Below, one piece after another: positions 51,193 through 59,788 of a stretch of 64,000 nt of DNA. Each line of letters opens with the position of its first letter. The stretch's first letter is position 1. Source of the DNA: Tessaracoccus massiliensis (GTDB lineage Bacteria; Actinomycetota; Actinomycetes; Propionibacteriales; Propionibacteriaceae); the NCBI RefSeq assembly GCF_000826065.2, contig NZ_LN623543.1, forward strand, positions 100,143 through 164,142, written 5' to 3'. The notes under the pieces are model-generated. The model made no database searches, was not told the DNA's origin, and was given only the letters and a program-made list of their open reading frames with translations. A program made the position numbers and the translations under genes.

Positions 51193-52265
51193 CGGTGGGG
51201 CCTTTCTGGGGAGTTGGCGGGGCGGGGCAGGCTGGCGGGGCGGGGCAGGCAGCATTGCCCGGTGGAGAACTGGCAGATGGAGGCGTCTTCGGCCTCACCG
51301 CGGGCGACCGCGGCGCGGTGCAGCAGGCGGTCCACCAGCAGGGAGACGAACTGCTCGTCCGTGCCGACGGTGGCCGCGCGCTCGTAGGGCAGGCCCAGCC
51401 GCTCAGCGGTCTGCCTGGCCTCGGTGTCGAGGTCGTAGGCGACCTCCATGTGATCCTTGATGAAGCCGAACGGCAGGGCGACCACGCCGTCGACGTCCTC
51501 GCCCGGCAGTTCCTCCATGCGGTCGTTGACGTCCGGTTCGAGCCACGGCACCTGCGGCGGCCCGGAACGTGAGCAGTAGGTGAGCTCCCAGGTGAGCGGC
51601 TCGCCCAGTCCGGTGGACGCCTCGCGCGCCACGGCCTCCGCGACCCGGAGGTGCTGGGCGTCGTAGCGGTTCTCAGGCTCCCCGGTGGCGGAGGCGGCGT
51701 TCATGCCCAGCGGGATGGAGTGCGTCACGAACAGCACCCGTAGTTGACCGTCGCCGATCCGGGAGCGCAGGGCCCTGACGCCCTCGACGAGCGCGCGGGC
51801 GTTGGCGGAGACGAACGCGGGCGTCTCGGCGAACGGGTCGACCTTGTCGACGGCGATGTCCTTGCCGGCGGTGGCGCCCACGATGTCCTCGCAGTACTGG
51901 CGGCAACTGGAGTAGGAGCGGTACGCGGAGGTGGCCAGCGCCAGCACGCGGCGGTGCCCGTCCTCCACGAGTTGGTCAACGGTGTCGCCGATGTAGGGGT
52001 GCCAGTTGCGGTTGCCGATCACCACGGGCACCTCGACGCCGCGGCGGGCGAGTTCCTCGCGGACGGCGTCCATCAGGGCGGCGTTGAGTTCGTTGATGGG
52101 GGACTTCCCGCCGAACAGCATGTAGTGCTCGGAGACCTCCAGCAGCCGCTCGTCGGGGATGTTCTTGCCGGCGGTGGCGTTGCGCATGAACGGCAGCACA
52201 TCGTCGGGCTCATTCGGTCCGCCGTATGAGGCGAACAGTACGGCGCTGTAGGGCTCGAGGGTCAC
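51189..52265 (-). CDS. cpfC: Coproporphyrin III ferrochelatase
   Basis: Inserts iron into coproporphyrin III. The 358-aa protein has VLFASYGGPNEPDDV, LFVTHSIPLGMN with the metal-site histidine, ELTYCSRSGPPQVPWLEPD and GFIKDHMEVAYDLD with the conserved glutamate. The tail adds CQFSTGQCC, and with SSCRQYC upstream this suggests the [2Fe-2S] cluster known in actinobacterial ferrochelatases, although spacing differs from C-x6-C-x-C. The last residues (CLPRPASLPRPANSPE) come from a tandem 18-bp repeat. It overlaps hemA by 4 bases. The older symbol is hemH. Confidence 0.93.
   Translation of the reverse strand: MTLEPYSAVLFASYGGPNEPDDVLPFMRNATAGKNIPDERLLEVSEHYMLFGGKSPINELNAALMDAVREELARRGVEVPVVIGNRNWHPYIGDTVDQLVEDGHRRVLALATSAYRSYSSCRQYCEDIVGATAGKDIAVDKVDPFAETPAFVSANARALVEGVRALRSRIGDGQLRVLFVTHSIPLGMNAASATGEPENRYDAQHLRVAEAVAREASTGLGEPLTWELTYCSRSGPPQVPWLEPDVNDRMEELPGEDVDGVVALPFGFIKDHMEVAYDLDTEARQTAERLGLPYERAATVGTDEQFVSLLVDRLLHRAAVARGEAEDASICQFSTGQCCLPRPASLPRPANSPERPHR
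51215..51250. repeat. Two tandem copies of an 18-bp unit in the 3' end of cpfC
   Basis: TGGCGGGGCGGGGCAGGC at 51215-51232 is followed directly by an identical copy at 51233-51250. Translated on the minus strand it gives the repeated LPRPA of the ferrochelatase tail. Probably a recent slippage duplication. Confidence 0.9.
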
Positions 52266-53530
52266 ATGGCCTCCCTGGTCGGGCTGGAATCGAGGTCTGT
52301 CAGCGCCAGGCTGGTGACCGGGCAGGACTGGGCCTCGAGGGTGTCGGCGTCGATGCCGGGGGTCTCGCCGATGCCGTAGAGCTCGGCCATCGCGCTGAGG
52401 TATTCGTCGGTGCGGCCCCGCTCAGCGGCCAGCTTGGCGCGGGTGGACGGGATGTGGAGGAGGCGCGTGGCCAGCCGGCGCAGGGCCAGGGCGGCGTCCT
52501 CGTGCGTGAGCGGGCGGTTGGGGAGCCGGGTGACCTCGTCGTCGACCAACCCCATGACCGTCTCCCGGAGGCCGACGACCGCGGGATCGACGACGCGGGA
52601 GCGCAGCTTGGTCAGCGCCTCCGCGATGCCCTCGTTGACGATGGCCTGGGCGCGGCGGGTGTCTTCGGCGATGCCGTGGCCCAGCGACTCCTGGATCGTG
52701 GCCAGGTCGACGACGCGCACGCCCGGCAGCGACGCGACCTCCGGGTCCACGTCGCGTTTGAGTGACAGGTCGAGGAAGGTGGCAGGTGAGGTGACGTCGG
52801 CTGGGGTGATCGCGTGGCTGCCCCGGCCGCGGCAGGTGACGACGAGATCTGCCGACGGCAGCGCGTCGGCCAGGGACTCGACGTGGCCGATGTCGTGGCT
52901 TTCGGCGAACTGGGCGCCGCGTCCGCTGGCGGAGTGCACCGTGATGTGCGTGGCGCCCCTGTTACGCAGCGCGGCGACGACCGCGCCGGCGTAGGCGCCG
53001 GTGCCGAGGACGAGGATGCGGGTGGCGCGCCAGTCCGGCACGTCGATGAGGTCGAGTCCGGCGCTGACCACCGAGCGGCCTGCGCCCTCGAGGCTGGTTT
53101 CCCGCGCGATGCGCCGCGACGTCTTGAGGGCCTCGTCGACGGCGATGTTGAGCGGCAGCGACGTGTGGCCGAGCCGCTGGGCCTCGCCCATCGCGCGGCG
53201 GAGCTGACCGGCGATCTCGCGCTCGCCGACCACCATGGAATCGAGGCCCGCAGCGACGCGGAACACGTGCCCGAGCGCGGCCTCGCCCAGGTACAGGTCC
53301 CAGGCGGGCGGGGTGTCGAAGTGTTCGTTGAGTGCGGCGCGCAGGTGGCCGGGCGTGGCTTCGTCGTCGGTGTCGAGGATCACCTCGACCCGGTTGCAGG
53401 TGCTGAGCACCACAGCGCCGGTCACGCTGGGCAGGTCACGTAGCCGGTCGACCACTCCGTCGACGTCGGCAGAGATGCGCTCGACCTCGGACAGGCCCTG
53501 GCGATGGTGCTGGATGGAGAAGATACGCAT
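52262..53530 (-). CDS. hemA: Glutamyl-tRNA reductase
   Basis: Committed step of C5-pathway heme synthesis, reducing glutamyl-tRNA to glutamate 1-semialdehyde. The 422-aa protein has the nucleophile Cys45 in LSTCNRVEV, SMVVGEREIAGQLR, an NADPH-binding domain (ILVLGTGAYAGAV) and the helical dimerisation domain. ATG 53530 is chosen because MRIFSIQHH matches the family N-terminus; a GTG two codons earlier is possible. First gene of hemA-cpfC-hemQ. Confidence 0.94.
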   Translation of the reverse strand: MRIFSIQHHRQGLSEVERISADVDGVVDRLRDLPSVTGAVVLSTCNRVEVILDTDDEATPGHLRAALNEHFDTPPAWDLYLGEAALGHVFRVAAGLDSMVVGEREIAGQLRRAMGEAQRLGHTSLPLNIAVDEALKTSRRIARETSLEGAGRSVVSAGLDLIDVPDWRATRILVLGTGAYAGAVVAALRNRGATHITVHSASGRGAQFAESHDIGHVESLADALPSADLVVTCRGRGSHAITPADVTSPATFLDLSLKRDVDPEVASLPGVRVVDLATIQESLGHGIAEDTRRAQAIVNEGIAEALTKLRSRVVDPAVVGLRETVMGLVDDEVTRLPNRPLTHEDAALALRRLATRLLHIPSTRAKLAAERGRTDEYLSAMAELYGIGETPGIDADTLEAQSCPVTSLALTDLDSSPTREAM

Positions 53531-53536
53531 TGTCAC

Positions 53537-53587
53537 GGTGGCCCCTATTCAAGCATCTTTGAGCGATAGGGCAGAATCGAGGCCACC
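53537..53587. promoter_or_regulatory. Divergent hemA/hemE control region with nested dyads
   Basis: Only about 51 bp separate the two arms of the heme locus. Within it lie GGTGGCC (53537-53543) and GGCCACC (53581-53587), and inside these CCCTATTCAA (53543-53552) with TTGA-GCG-ATAGGG (53559-53571), an imperfect dyad with a 3-base bulge. Promoter hexamers cannot be fixed with confidence. The symmetry suits an operator controlling both arms. Confidence 0.5.
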
Positions 53588-54595
53588 ATGAGTTCTCTGC
53601 TTACCGCGCTGAGCGGCCACCGCCCCGAACGACTCCCCGTCTGGTTCATGCGCCAGGCCGGGCGCTCGCTCCCCGAATACAAACAGGCCCGCGAAGGCAC
53701 CACGATCCTCGAGGCCTGCCTCAAGCCGGAACTGGCCGCCGAGATCACGTTGCAGCCTGTGCGTCGGCACAACGTGGACGCCGCGATCTTCTTCTCCGAC
53801 ATCATGACGCCCCTGGTGCTGGCCGGGGTGGACGTGGACATCAAGCCGGGCATCGGGCCGGTCATCGATCACCCGGTGCGCACCGCTGCAGACGTGGAGC
53901 GGATCGTCTCCCACCGCATCGACGACGCCTCGGCCATCACGGAGGCCGTGCGCCTCGTGGTGGGGGAGCTGGGCGACGATACGGCGCTGATCGGATTCGC
54001 CGGTGCACCGTTCACACTGGCCGCGTATCTGGTGGAGGGACGGGGGTCGCGCGACCACCTGCAGGCCCGCGCGATGATGCACGCGGATCCGCAATCCTGG
54101 CACAAGCTGCTTGACTGGGCCGCGGACCTGTCCGCACAGTTCCTGGGCGTCCAGATAGACGCCGGCGCACGTGCGGTGCAGCTGTTCGATTCCTGGGCCG
54201 GAGCCCTGAGCCGCGCAGACTATGTGGACCGCGTGCAGCCACATTCGGCCAAGGTGCTCGCCGCCGTCGAGGGGCGCGTGCCGCGCATCCACTTCGGCGT
54301 CGGCACCCGCCACCTGCTCACGGACATGGCCGAGGCCGGTGTGGAGGCGCTGGGCGTGGACTACCGCACCCCGCTCGACGAGGCCGCGCGCCTGGTGCCC
54401 GGCCTTCCGTTGCAGGGCAACATCGATCCTGCGCTCCTCGCCGCCGGCTGGGACGCGCTGGAGGCGCACGCGCGAGACGTCGTCGAGCGCGGACGCCAAG
54501 CGCCCGCCCACGTCGTGAACCTCGGCCACGGCGTCCCTCCCACCACCGATCCGCAGGTGCTCACCGATCTGGTAGCCCTCATCCACGAGCTGTGA
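53588..54595 (+). CDS. hemE: Uroporphyrinogen decarboxylase
   Basis: Decarboxylates uroporphyrinogen III to coproporphyrinogen III. The 335-aa protein has LPVWFMRQAGRSLPEYK (substrate arginines), AAIFFSDIMTPL with the catalytic aspartate, FAGAPFTLAAYLVEG and GNIDPALL. First gene of the rightward arm; its TGA overlaps the cgoX GTG by 4 bases. Confidence 0.97.
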   Translation: MSSLLTALSGHRPERLPVWFMRQAGRSLPEYKQAREGTTILEACLKPELAAEITLQPVRRHNVDAAIFFSDIMTPLVLAGVDVDIKPGIGPVIDHPVRTAADVERIVSHRIDDASAITEAVRLVVGELGDDTALIGFAGAPFTLAAYLVEGRGSRDHLQARAMMHADPQSWHKLLDWAADLSAQFLGVQIDAGARAVQLFDSWAGALSRADYVDRVQPHSAKVLAAVEGRVPRIHFGVGTRHLLTDMAEAGVEALGVDYRTPLDEAARLVPGLPLQGNIDPALLAAGWDALEAHARDVVERGRQAPAHVVNLGHGVPPTTDPQVLTDLVALIHEL

Positions 54596-55884
54596 GCGGC
54601 ACCAGGACTGCCGTCGTCGGCGGCGGGCTCGCGGGCCTGCTGTCCGCGTTGCGGCTGCAGGAGGCCGGTCACACCGTCGAACTGCGTGAGGCGGCCCCAC
54701 ACCTGGGCGGCATGATCGCCCCCGTACAGCTGGGCTCCGTGCGCGTGGACTCCGGCGCGGAGGCCTACGCCGTGCGGGGCGGGGTGGTGCGCGCGCTGTG
54801 CGACGAGCTTGGCCTCGACGTCGCCGGCCCCGCCGGCACGCCCCACATCTGGTGGCAGCACGGCACGTTCCCCATGGCGGAGGGCGTGTTGGGGGTGCCC
54901 GGTTCGCTCGACGACCCGGCGCTGGCCGTGCTGACGGATGCCGAACGCGCCCAGGTCGCCGCGGAGGCGGAGCTGGGGCCGGAGGTGGGCTCCGACGCCG
55001 TGACCATCGGCGACCTGGTGCGCGCCCGCCTCGGCGAGGCCGCCGTCGCCAAGCTGGTGGCACCCGTGACCCAGGGCGTCTACTCCATGACGCCCGACCG
55101 CATGCCGCTGAGTGCCTTCGCGCCGACGCTGCTCGACGCGCTCGCCTCCGAAGGCTCGCTGATCGCCGCCGTCGCCCACGTGCGCGGCCCCGGCAGCGCC
55201 GCCGTCGAGCAGCCGATCGGTGGCATGTTCACCCTCATCGAGACCCTCGCGGACCGGTTCCGTGCGGCGGGGGGCAGCATCCGCACCGGCGCCTCTGTGG
55301 CCTCGCTGAAGCGCGGCGGCAGCGGATTCATCGTTTCGCTGCACGGCGGCGAGGTGCTCGACGCGACCCGCGTGGTGCTCGCCGCCCCCGCGGCGGCCAC
55401 CAGCGTGCTGCTCAGCCACCTCGGCCTCGACATCCCGGCGCCGCCCGTGCGCACCGCGCGCTCCGCGTTGCTGTCGGTGACCACACCGGGGCTGGCGGCC
55501 AACCCCGTCGGCTCCGGGGTGCTGCTCGCCGAGCGCGACGACACGCTGCACGCCCGCGCCCTGACGCACTACTCGGCGAAGTGGCCCTGGGCCGCGGAGA
55601 CCGGCGAGCACGTGCTGCGGCTGAGCTACCCCGAACACGTGATGGCCACGCGCGCCGATGTGTTGCGCGACGCGTCGCGCTTCGTCGGCATCGAGATCGC
55701 CGAGCACGAGGTGACGGGTTTCGCCTCGGTGGGCTGGGAGTCCATGCCCACCCGCATCGACACCTCGAACCGAGACTTCATCGTGGAGACCGCGCTGCAG
55801 GCCGGCGTCGACATCGTGGGGGCCTGGCTGGACGGCAACGGCATCGCCGCGGTGGTCGGCGGGACCCAGCGGGTGCTGCGATGA
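54592..55884 (+). CDS. cgoX: Coproporphyrinogen III oxidase (HemY/CgoX type)
   Basis: FAD-dependent oxidase making coproporphyrin III. The 430-aa protein opens with the dinucleotide motif VVGGGLAGLLSALRLQEAGH, has QGVYSMTPDRMPLSAFAP and ends with the FAD-binding VGAWLDGNGIAAVV. It is annotated as coproporphyrinogen rather than protoporphyrinogen oxidase because hemQ and cpfC are in the same locus. Overlaps both neighbours by 4 bases. Confidence 0.93.
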   Translation: MSGTRTAVVGGGLAGLLSALRLQEAGHTVELREAAPHLGGMIAPVQLGSVRVDSGAEAYAVRGGVVRALCDELGLDVAGPAGTPHIWWQHGTFPMAEGVLGVPGSLDDPALAVLTDAERAQVAAEAELGPEVGSDAVTIGDLVRARLGEAAVAKLVAPVTQGVYSMTPDRMPLSAFAPTLLDALASEGSLIAAVAHVRGPGSAAVEQPIGGMFTLIETLADRFRAAGGSIRTGASVASLKRGGSGFIVSLHGGEVLDATRVVLAAPAAATSVLLSHLGLDIPAPPVRTARSALLSVTTPGLAANPVGSGVLLAERDDTLHARALTHYSAKWPWAAETGEHVLRLSYPEHVMATRADVLRDASRFVGIEIAEHEVTGFASVGWESMPTRIDTSNRDFIVETALQAGVDIVGAWLDGNGIAAVVGGTQRVLR

Positions 55885-57512
55885 GGCTGAGGCTGGGTAC
55901 CCGCGGCTCCGCGCTGGCCGTGGCGCAGTCGGAACTGGTCGCCGACCAGTTGCGGGGCTTGGGGCACGAGGTTGAGCTGGTCCGCATCCGCACCGGCGGA
56001 GACGTGGCACGAGGATCGCTGACGCAGGTGGGCGGCCTCGGGGTGTTCGCGGCGGAACTGCGGGTGGCGCTGCTGGAGGGTGAGTGCGACTTCGCCGTGC
56101 ACTCCCTGAAGGACCTGCCCACCGCCCCCGTCGACGGACTCACGATCGCTGCGGTGCCCGAACGCGCCGACGCACGCGACGCGCTATGTGCGCGCGACGG
56201 GCTCACCTTCGAGGAACTGCCCGCCGCGGCCAGCGTGGGCACCGGGTCGCCGCGTCGCGTCGCCCAGCTGAGGATGAAGCGGCCGGATCTCCTCTACGTC
56301 GACATCCGCGGCAACGTCGGCACCCGGCTGGCGCGCGTCAGCGGTGACGACCTGGACGCCGTGGTGCTGGCCGCGGCCGGCCTGGAGCGGCTCGGCATGA
56401 CCGGGCACATCACCGACCACCTGGACATTGTGCCCGCACCCGGCCAGGGCGCCCTCGCCCTGGAGTGCCGCGAGGCGGACGCCGAGATCCGCGCCGAACT
56501 GGCGAAGCTCGACCACGCGCCCACCAGAGAGGCGGTGGAGGCCGAACGCATCGTGCTGGCCAACCTCGGCGGCGGCTGCGCCGCCCCGATCGCCGCGTAC
56601 GGGCACGACGGCAACCTGGACGCCGGCGTCTACGCGCTGGACGGCAGGTCCGCCGCCACCACCCGCGTCACGCTCACATCGCGCGCCGGCAGCACCGCGG
56701 CCGAGGTGCTCATGCGTTCCGGCGCCGCGGAGGTCGCGGACCTGACCGCGTCGCGCCCCTCCCGGCTCGCGGACCTGCACGACGACTCATCGCTCTGGGG
56801 CGGCGACGCCGTCCTGGCCGGCCTGCGCATCTTCGTGCCGCGCGCCGACACCGGGGACCTGGTGGGCGCACTGCGCGCCGCCGGTGCAGAGGTGGTCGCC
56901 GAGCCTGTGCAGCGCCGCGTCCCCATCCGCCCTGAGGGCAGCTTCCGTGACGCCGACTGGGTGGCGCTGACCTCCCCGGCGACGCTCGAGATGCTCGGGG
57001 AAGTGGGACTGGAGATCCCCGCCGATGCCAAGGTCGCCGCCGTCGGGGCCGCGACCGCCGCGGCGGCGCGCGAGCACGGCGTGCAGGTGGATCTGCTGCC
57101 GGAGGGTGCCGCCAGCGCCGCGGCGCTGGCGGAGGCCTGGCCCGAAGGGGAGGGGCGCGTGGTGATCCCCGGCTCTGCGCTGTCGTCGACGGTGCTGGCC
57201 GACGGGTTGCGTGCCAAGGGCTACGCAGTCGACCAGTTCGCGGTCTACACGATGGAGCCCCTCGATGAGCTGCCCGGCAAGCTCGTCGGGGAGTACGAGC
57301 GGTGCCTGTTCGATGTGGTGGTGATCCTGTCCGGCTCCATGGGGCGCGCCGTCGACCAGCTGCTGGGATGGCAGCAGGGCGTGCGGGTGGTGGCCTTCGG
57401 GCCCCCATCGGCCGCTGCGCTGCGCCAGTTGGGCGTCGAGGTGGCCGCGGAAGCGGAGACCCAGGACGCCGCCGGCCTCATCCAAGCCATTGACCGTCTG
57501 ACGAGGGGATGA
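55881..57512 (+). CDS. hemCD: Fused hydroxymethylbilane synthase / uroporphyrinogen-III synthase
   Basis: Two-step fusion of 543 aa. The HemC part (1 to about 305) has RLGTRGSALAVAQSE, RTGGDV, VHSLKDLP, GTGSPRRVAQL, DIRGNVGTRL with Arg143, and GGGCAAP with Cys233, the attachment point of the dipyrromethane cofactor. The HemD part (about 310-543) shows DWVALTSPAT, VVVILSGSM and VVAFGPPSAAAL. All expected catalytic residues are present, so this copy should be the working enzyme. The ATG at 55881 overlaps cgoX by 4 bases; the frame is open far upstream as a shadow of cgoX. Confidence 0.94.
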   Translation: MRLRLGTRGSALAVAQSELVADQLRGLGHEVELVRIRTGGDVARGSLTQVGGLGVFAAELRVALLEGECDFAVHSLKDLPTAPVDGLTIAAVPERADARDALCARDGLTFEELPAAASVGTGSPRRVAQLRMKRPDLLYVDIRGNVGTRLARVSGDDLDAVVLAAAGLERLGMTGHITDHLDIVPAPGQGALALECREADAEIRAELAKLDHAPTREAVEAERIVLANLGGGCAAPIAAYGHDGNLDAGVYALDGRSAATTRVTLTSRAGSTAAEVLMRSGAAEVADLTASRPSRLADLHDDSSLWGGDAVLAGLRIFVPRADTGDLVGALRAAGAEVVAEPVQRRVPIRPEGSFRDADWVALTSPATLEMLGEVGLEIPADAKVAAVGAATAAAAREHGVQVDLLPEGAASAAALAEAWPEGEGRVVIPGSALSSTVLADGLRAKGYAVDQFAVYTMEPLDELPGKLVGEYERCLFDVVVILSGSMGRAVDQLLGWQQGVRVVAFGPPSAAALRQLGVEVAAEAETQDAAGLIQAIDRLTRG

Positions 57513-58480
57513 CCATGATCCACTTCCGCCCGCGCCGCCTGCGCACCACCCCGGCCATGCGCCGCCTGGTGCGCGAGATTGAGGTGCGCCCGTCGCAACT
57601 TGTGCTGCCGATGTTCGTCTCCGACGCACCGGGGGAGATCTCCTCGATGCCGGGCGTGCGCCGCCACGGCCTCGACGAGATCGCCTCGGCGGCTGAGAGC
57701 GCGGTGGCCGCCGGGGTGGGTGGTTTGATGCTGTTCGGGGTGCCCGCCGATGACGCCAAGGACGACCAGGGCTCGCAGGGCTGGGCGGAGGACGGCATCC
57801 TGCAGCGTGGGCTCAGGGCGGTGCGCGACGCCGTCGGCGACGACACCGTGCTCATGGCCGACACCTGCCTCGATGAGTTCACCACCCACGGGCACTGCGG
57901 CTTCCTGACGCCTGAAGGCACCGTCGACAACGATGCGACGCTGGCTGCGTACGTCTCCATGGCCGTCGCCCAGGCCGAGGCGGGCGCCCACGTGGTCTCG
58001 CCCTCGGGGATGATGGACGGCCAGGTGGAGCAGATCCGCGCAGGCCTCGACGGCGCCGGGTTCCAGGACACCGCGATCCTGGCCTACGCCGCCAAGTACG
58101 CCTCCGCGTTCTACGGGCCGTTCCGCGAAGCGGTGGCATCGTCCCTGGAGGGGGACCGGCGCACCTATCAGCAGGATCCCGCCAACCGGCGCGAGGGCCT
58201 GCGCGAGGCGGAACTGGACCTCGCCGAGGGGGCCGACATGGTGATGGTCAAACCCGCGGGCTACTACCTGGACGTGCTCAACGATGTTGCGGCCGTCTCG
58301 GACGTGCCGGTGGCGGCCTATCAGGTCTCGGGAGAGTACGCGATGATCGAGGCCGCGGCCCGGCGGGGCTGGCTCGACCGCCGTGCAGCTGTGACGGAAT
58401 CGGTGACCGCGATCGCGCGGGCCGGTGCAGATATCGTGCTCACCTACTGGGCAGAGGAGTTGGCGACATGGTGGAAGTGA
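57509..58480 (+). CDS. hemB: Delta-aminolevulinic acid dehydratase (porphobilinogen synthase)
   Basis: Condenses two ALA into porphobilinogen. The 323-aa protein has both Schiff-base lysines ([13 protein letters not shown] and [10 protein letters not shown]) and the metal loop [13 protein letters not shown], where two of the three cysteines of zinc-type enzymes remain and the middle one is Asp. Overlaps hemCD by 4 bases and hemL by 13. Confidence 0.96.
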   Translation: MTMIHFRPRRLRTTPAMRRLVREIEVRPSQLVLPMFVSDAPGEISSMPGVRRHGLDEIASAAESAVAAGVGGLMLFGVPADDAKDDQGSQGWAEDGILQRGLRAVRDAVGDDTVLMADTCLDEFTTHGHCGFLTPEGTVDNDATLAAYVSMAVAQAEAGAHVVSPSGMMDGQVEQIRAGLDGAGFQDTAILAYAAKYASAFYGPFREAVASSLEGDRRTYQQDPANRREGLREAELDLAEGADMVMVKPAGYYLDVLNDVAAVSDVPVAAYQVSGEYAMIEAAARRGWLDRRAAVTESVTAIARAGADIVLTYWAEELATWWK

Positions 58481-59751
58481 ATCTGTTTTCCCGCGCGAAG
58501 GAGATCATCCCCGGCGGCGTTTCGTCGCCGGTGCGGGCCTTCGGCTCGGTGGGCGGTGATCCCGTCTTCATCCGCGAGGCGCGCGGACCGCACGTCGTCG
58601 ACGTCGATGGCCGCGAGTACGTCGACCTGGTGTGTTCCTGGGGCCCGGCGCTGCTGGGCCATGCGCATCCCGAGGTGATCGAGGCGGTGCGCGAGGCGGC
58701 GGGCCGGGGCCTGTCCTTCGGCGCCCCGACGCTGGCCGAGGTGGAACTGGCCGAGGCGATCCGCGCCAGGGTCCCTGTGGCGGAGCAGGTCCGCTTCGTC
58801 TCCACAGGCACCGAGGCGACGATGACCGCGATCCGGCTGGCCCGCGGCGTCACCGGCCGCGACGCGATCGTGAAGTTCGCCGGCTGCTACCACGGGCACT
58901 CCGACGCGCTGCTCGCGGCGGCCGGCTCGGGCGTGGCGACGCAGGGGCTGCCCGGTTCGGCCGGGGTCACCGCTGCTGCCGCCGCCGACACCATCGTCGT
59001 CGAATACAACGACCTCGACGCCATCACGCGCGTCTTCGAGGAGGCCGGGGGCCGGATCGCCGCCGTGATCACGGAGGCGGCACCCGCCAACATGGGGGTC
59101 GTCCCGCCCGCCGCCGGCTTCAACGCGGCGTTGCGCGAGCTCACGGTGCGGCACGGGGCGCTGCTGATCCTCGACGAGGTGCTCACCGGGTTCCGCGTCG
59201 CGCCCGGCGGCTGGCTGGGGTACGACGGCGGCTACGAACCCGACATCGTGACGTTCGGCAAGGTGGTGGGCGGAGGCATGCCGCTGGCCGCACTCGCCGG
59301 GCGCACGGAGGTCATGCAACACCTCGCCCCCGTCGGCCCCGTCTACCAGGCGGGCACGCTCTCCGGAAACCCCCTCGCCACCGCCGCAGGCCTGGCCACC
59401 CTGCGCCTGGCCGATGAGGCCGTCTACGCGCACGTCGACCGGCGCTCGGCCGAGCTGCAGGCCGCCGTCGCGGAGGCCTTGACCGCGGCCTCCGTGCCGC
59501 ACACCATCCAGACCGCAGGCAACCTGTTCTCCGTGTTCTTCCGTGAGGGCCGGGTGGCCAACTACGAGGACGCGAAGGCGCAGGACACCGGAGCGTTCGC
59601 GCGGTTCTTCCACGCAATGCTCGACGCAGGGGTGGCGCTGCCGCCGTCGGCCTTCGAGGCGTGGTTCCTGTCTGCGGCGCACGACGACGCTGCCATGGCC
59701 CGGATCGTCGAGGCATTGCCGGGAGCCGCACGGGCGGCTGCCGATTCGTGA
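58468..59751 (+). CDS. hemL: Glutamate-1-semialdehyde 2,1-aminomutase
   Basis: PLP enzyme giving 5-aminolevulinate, second step of the C5 pathway. The 427-aa protein has [44 protein letters not shown] and the PLP lysine in [14 protein letters not shown]. The start lies inside the end of hemB. hemA, its metabolic partner, is on the opposite arm of the locus. Confidence 0.96.
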   Translation: MVEVNLFSRAKEIIPGGVSSPVRAFGSVGGDPVFIREARGPHVVDVDGREYVDLVCSWGPALLGHAHPEVIEAVREAAGRGLSFGAPTLAEVELAEAIRARVPVAEQVRFVSTGTEATMTAIRLARGVTGRDAIVKFAGCYHGHSDALLAAAGSGVATQGLPGSAGVTAAAAADTIVVEYNDLDAITRVFEEAGGRIAAVITEAAPANMGVVPPAAGFNAALRELTVRHGALLILDEVLTGFRVAPGGWLGYDGGYEPDIVTFGKVVGGGMPLAALAGRTEVMQHLAPVGPVYQAGTLSGNPLATAAGLATLRLADEAVYAHVDRRSAELQAAVAEALTAASVPHTIQTAGNLFSVFFREGRVANYEDAKAQDTGAFARFFHAMLDAGVALPPSAFEAWFLSAAHDDAAMARIVEALPGAARAAADS

Positions 59752-59765
59752 GAAGCTTGGGGCTG

Positions 59766-59771
59766 CATAAT
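59766..59771 (+). promoter_or_regulatory. Possible -10 element before the second hemCD-like gene
   Basis: CATAAT 18 bases before the GTG, in the 37-bp gap after hemL. A -35 is unclear. A good GGAAGG ribosome site follows, so the gene may be expressed apart from the operon. Confidence 0.3.
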
Positions 59772-59788
59772 CTTCGGAAGGATCTTTT

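Noticed and set aside
54798..55880. A 361-codon N-terminal extension of hemCD
   Set aside because: It is an Arg/Gly/His-rich shadow of cgoX, while RLGTRGSALA at 55881 is the true family N-terminus with a 4-base overlap start.
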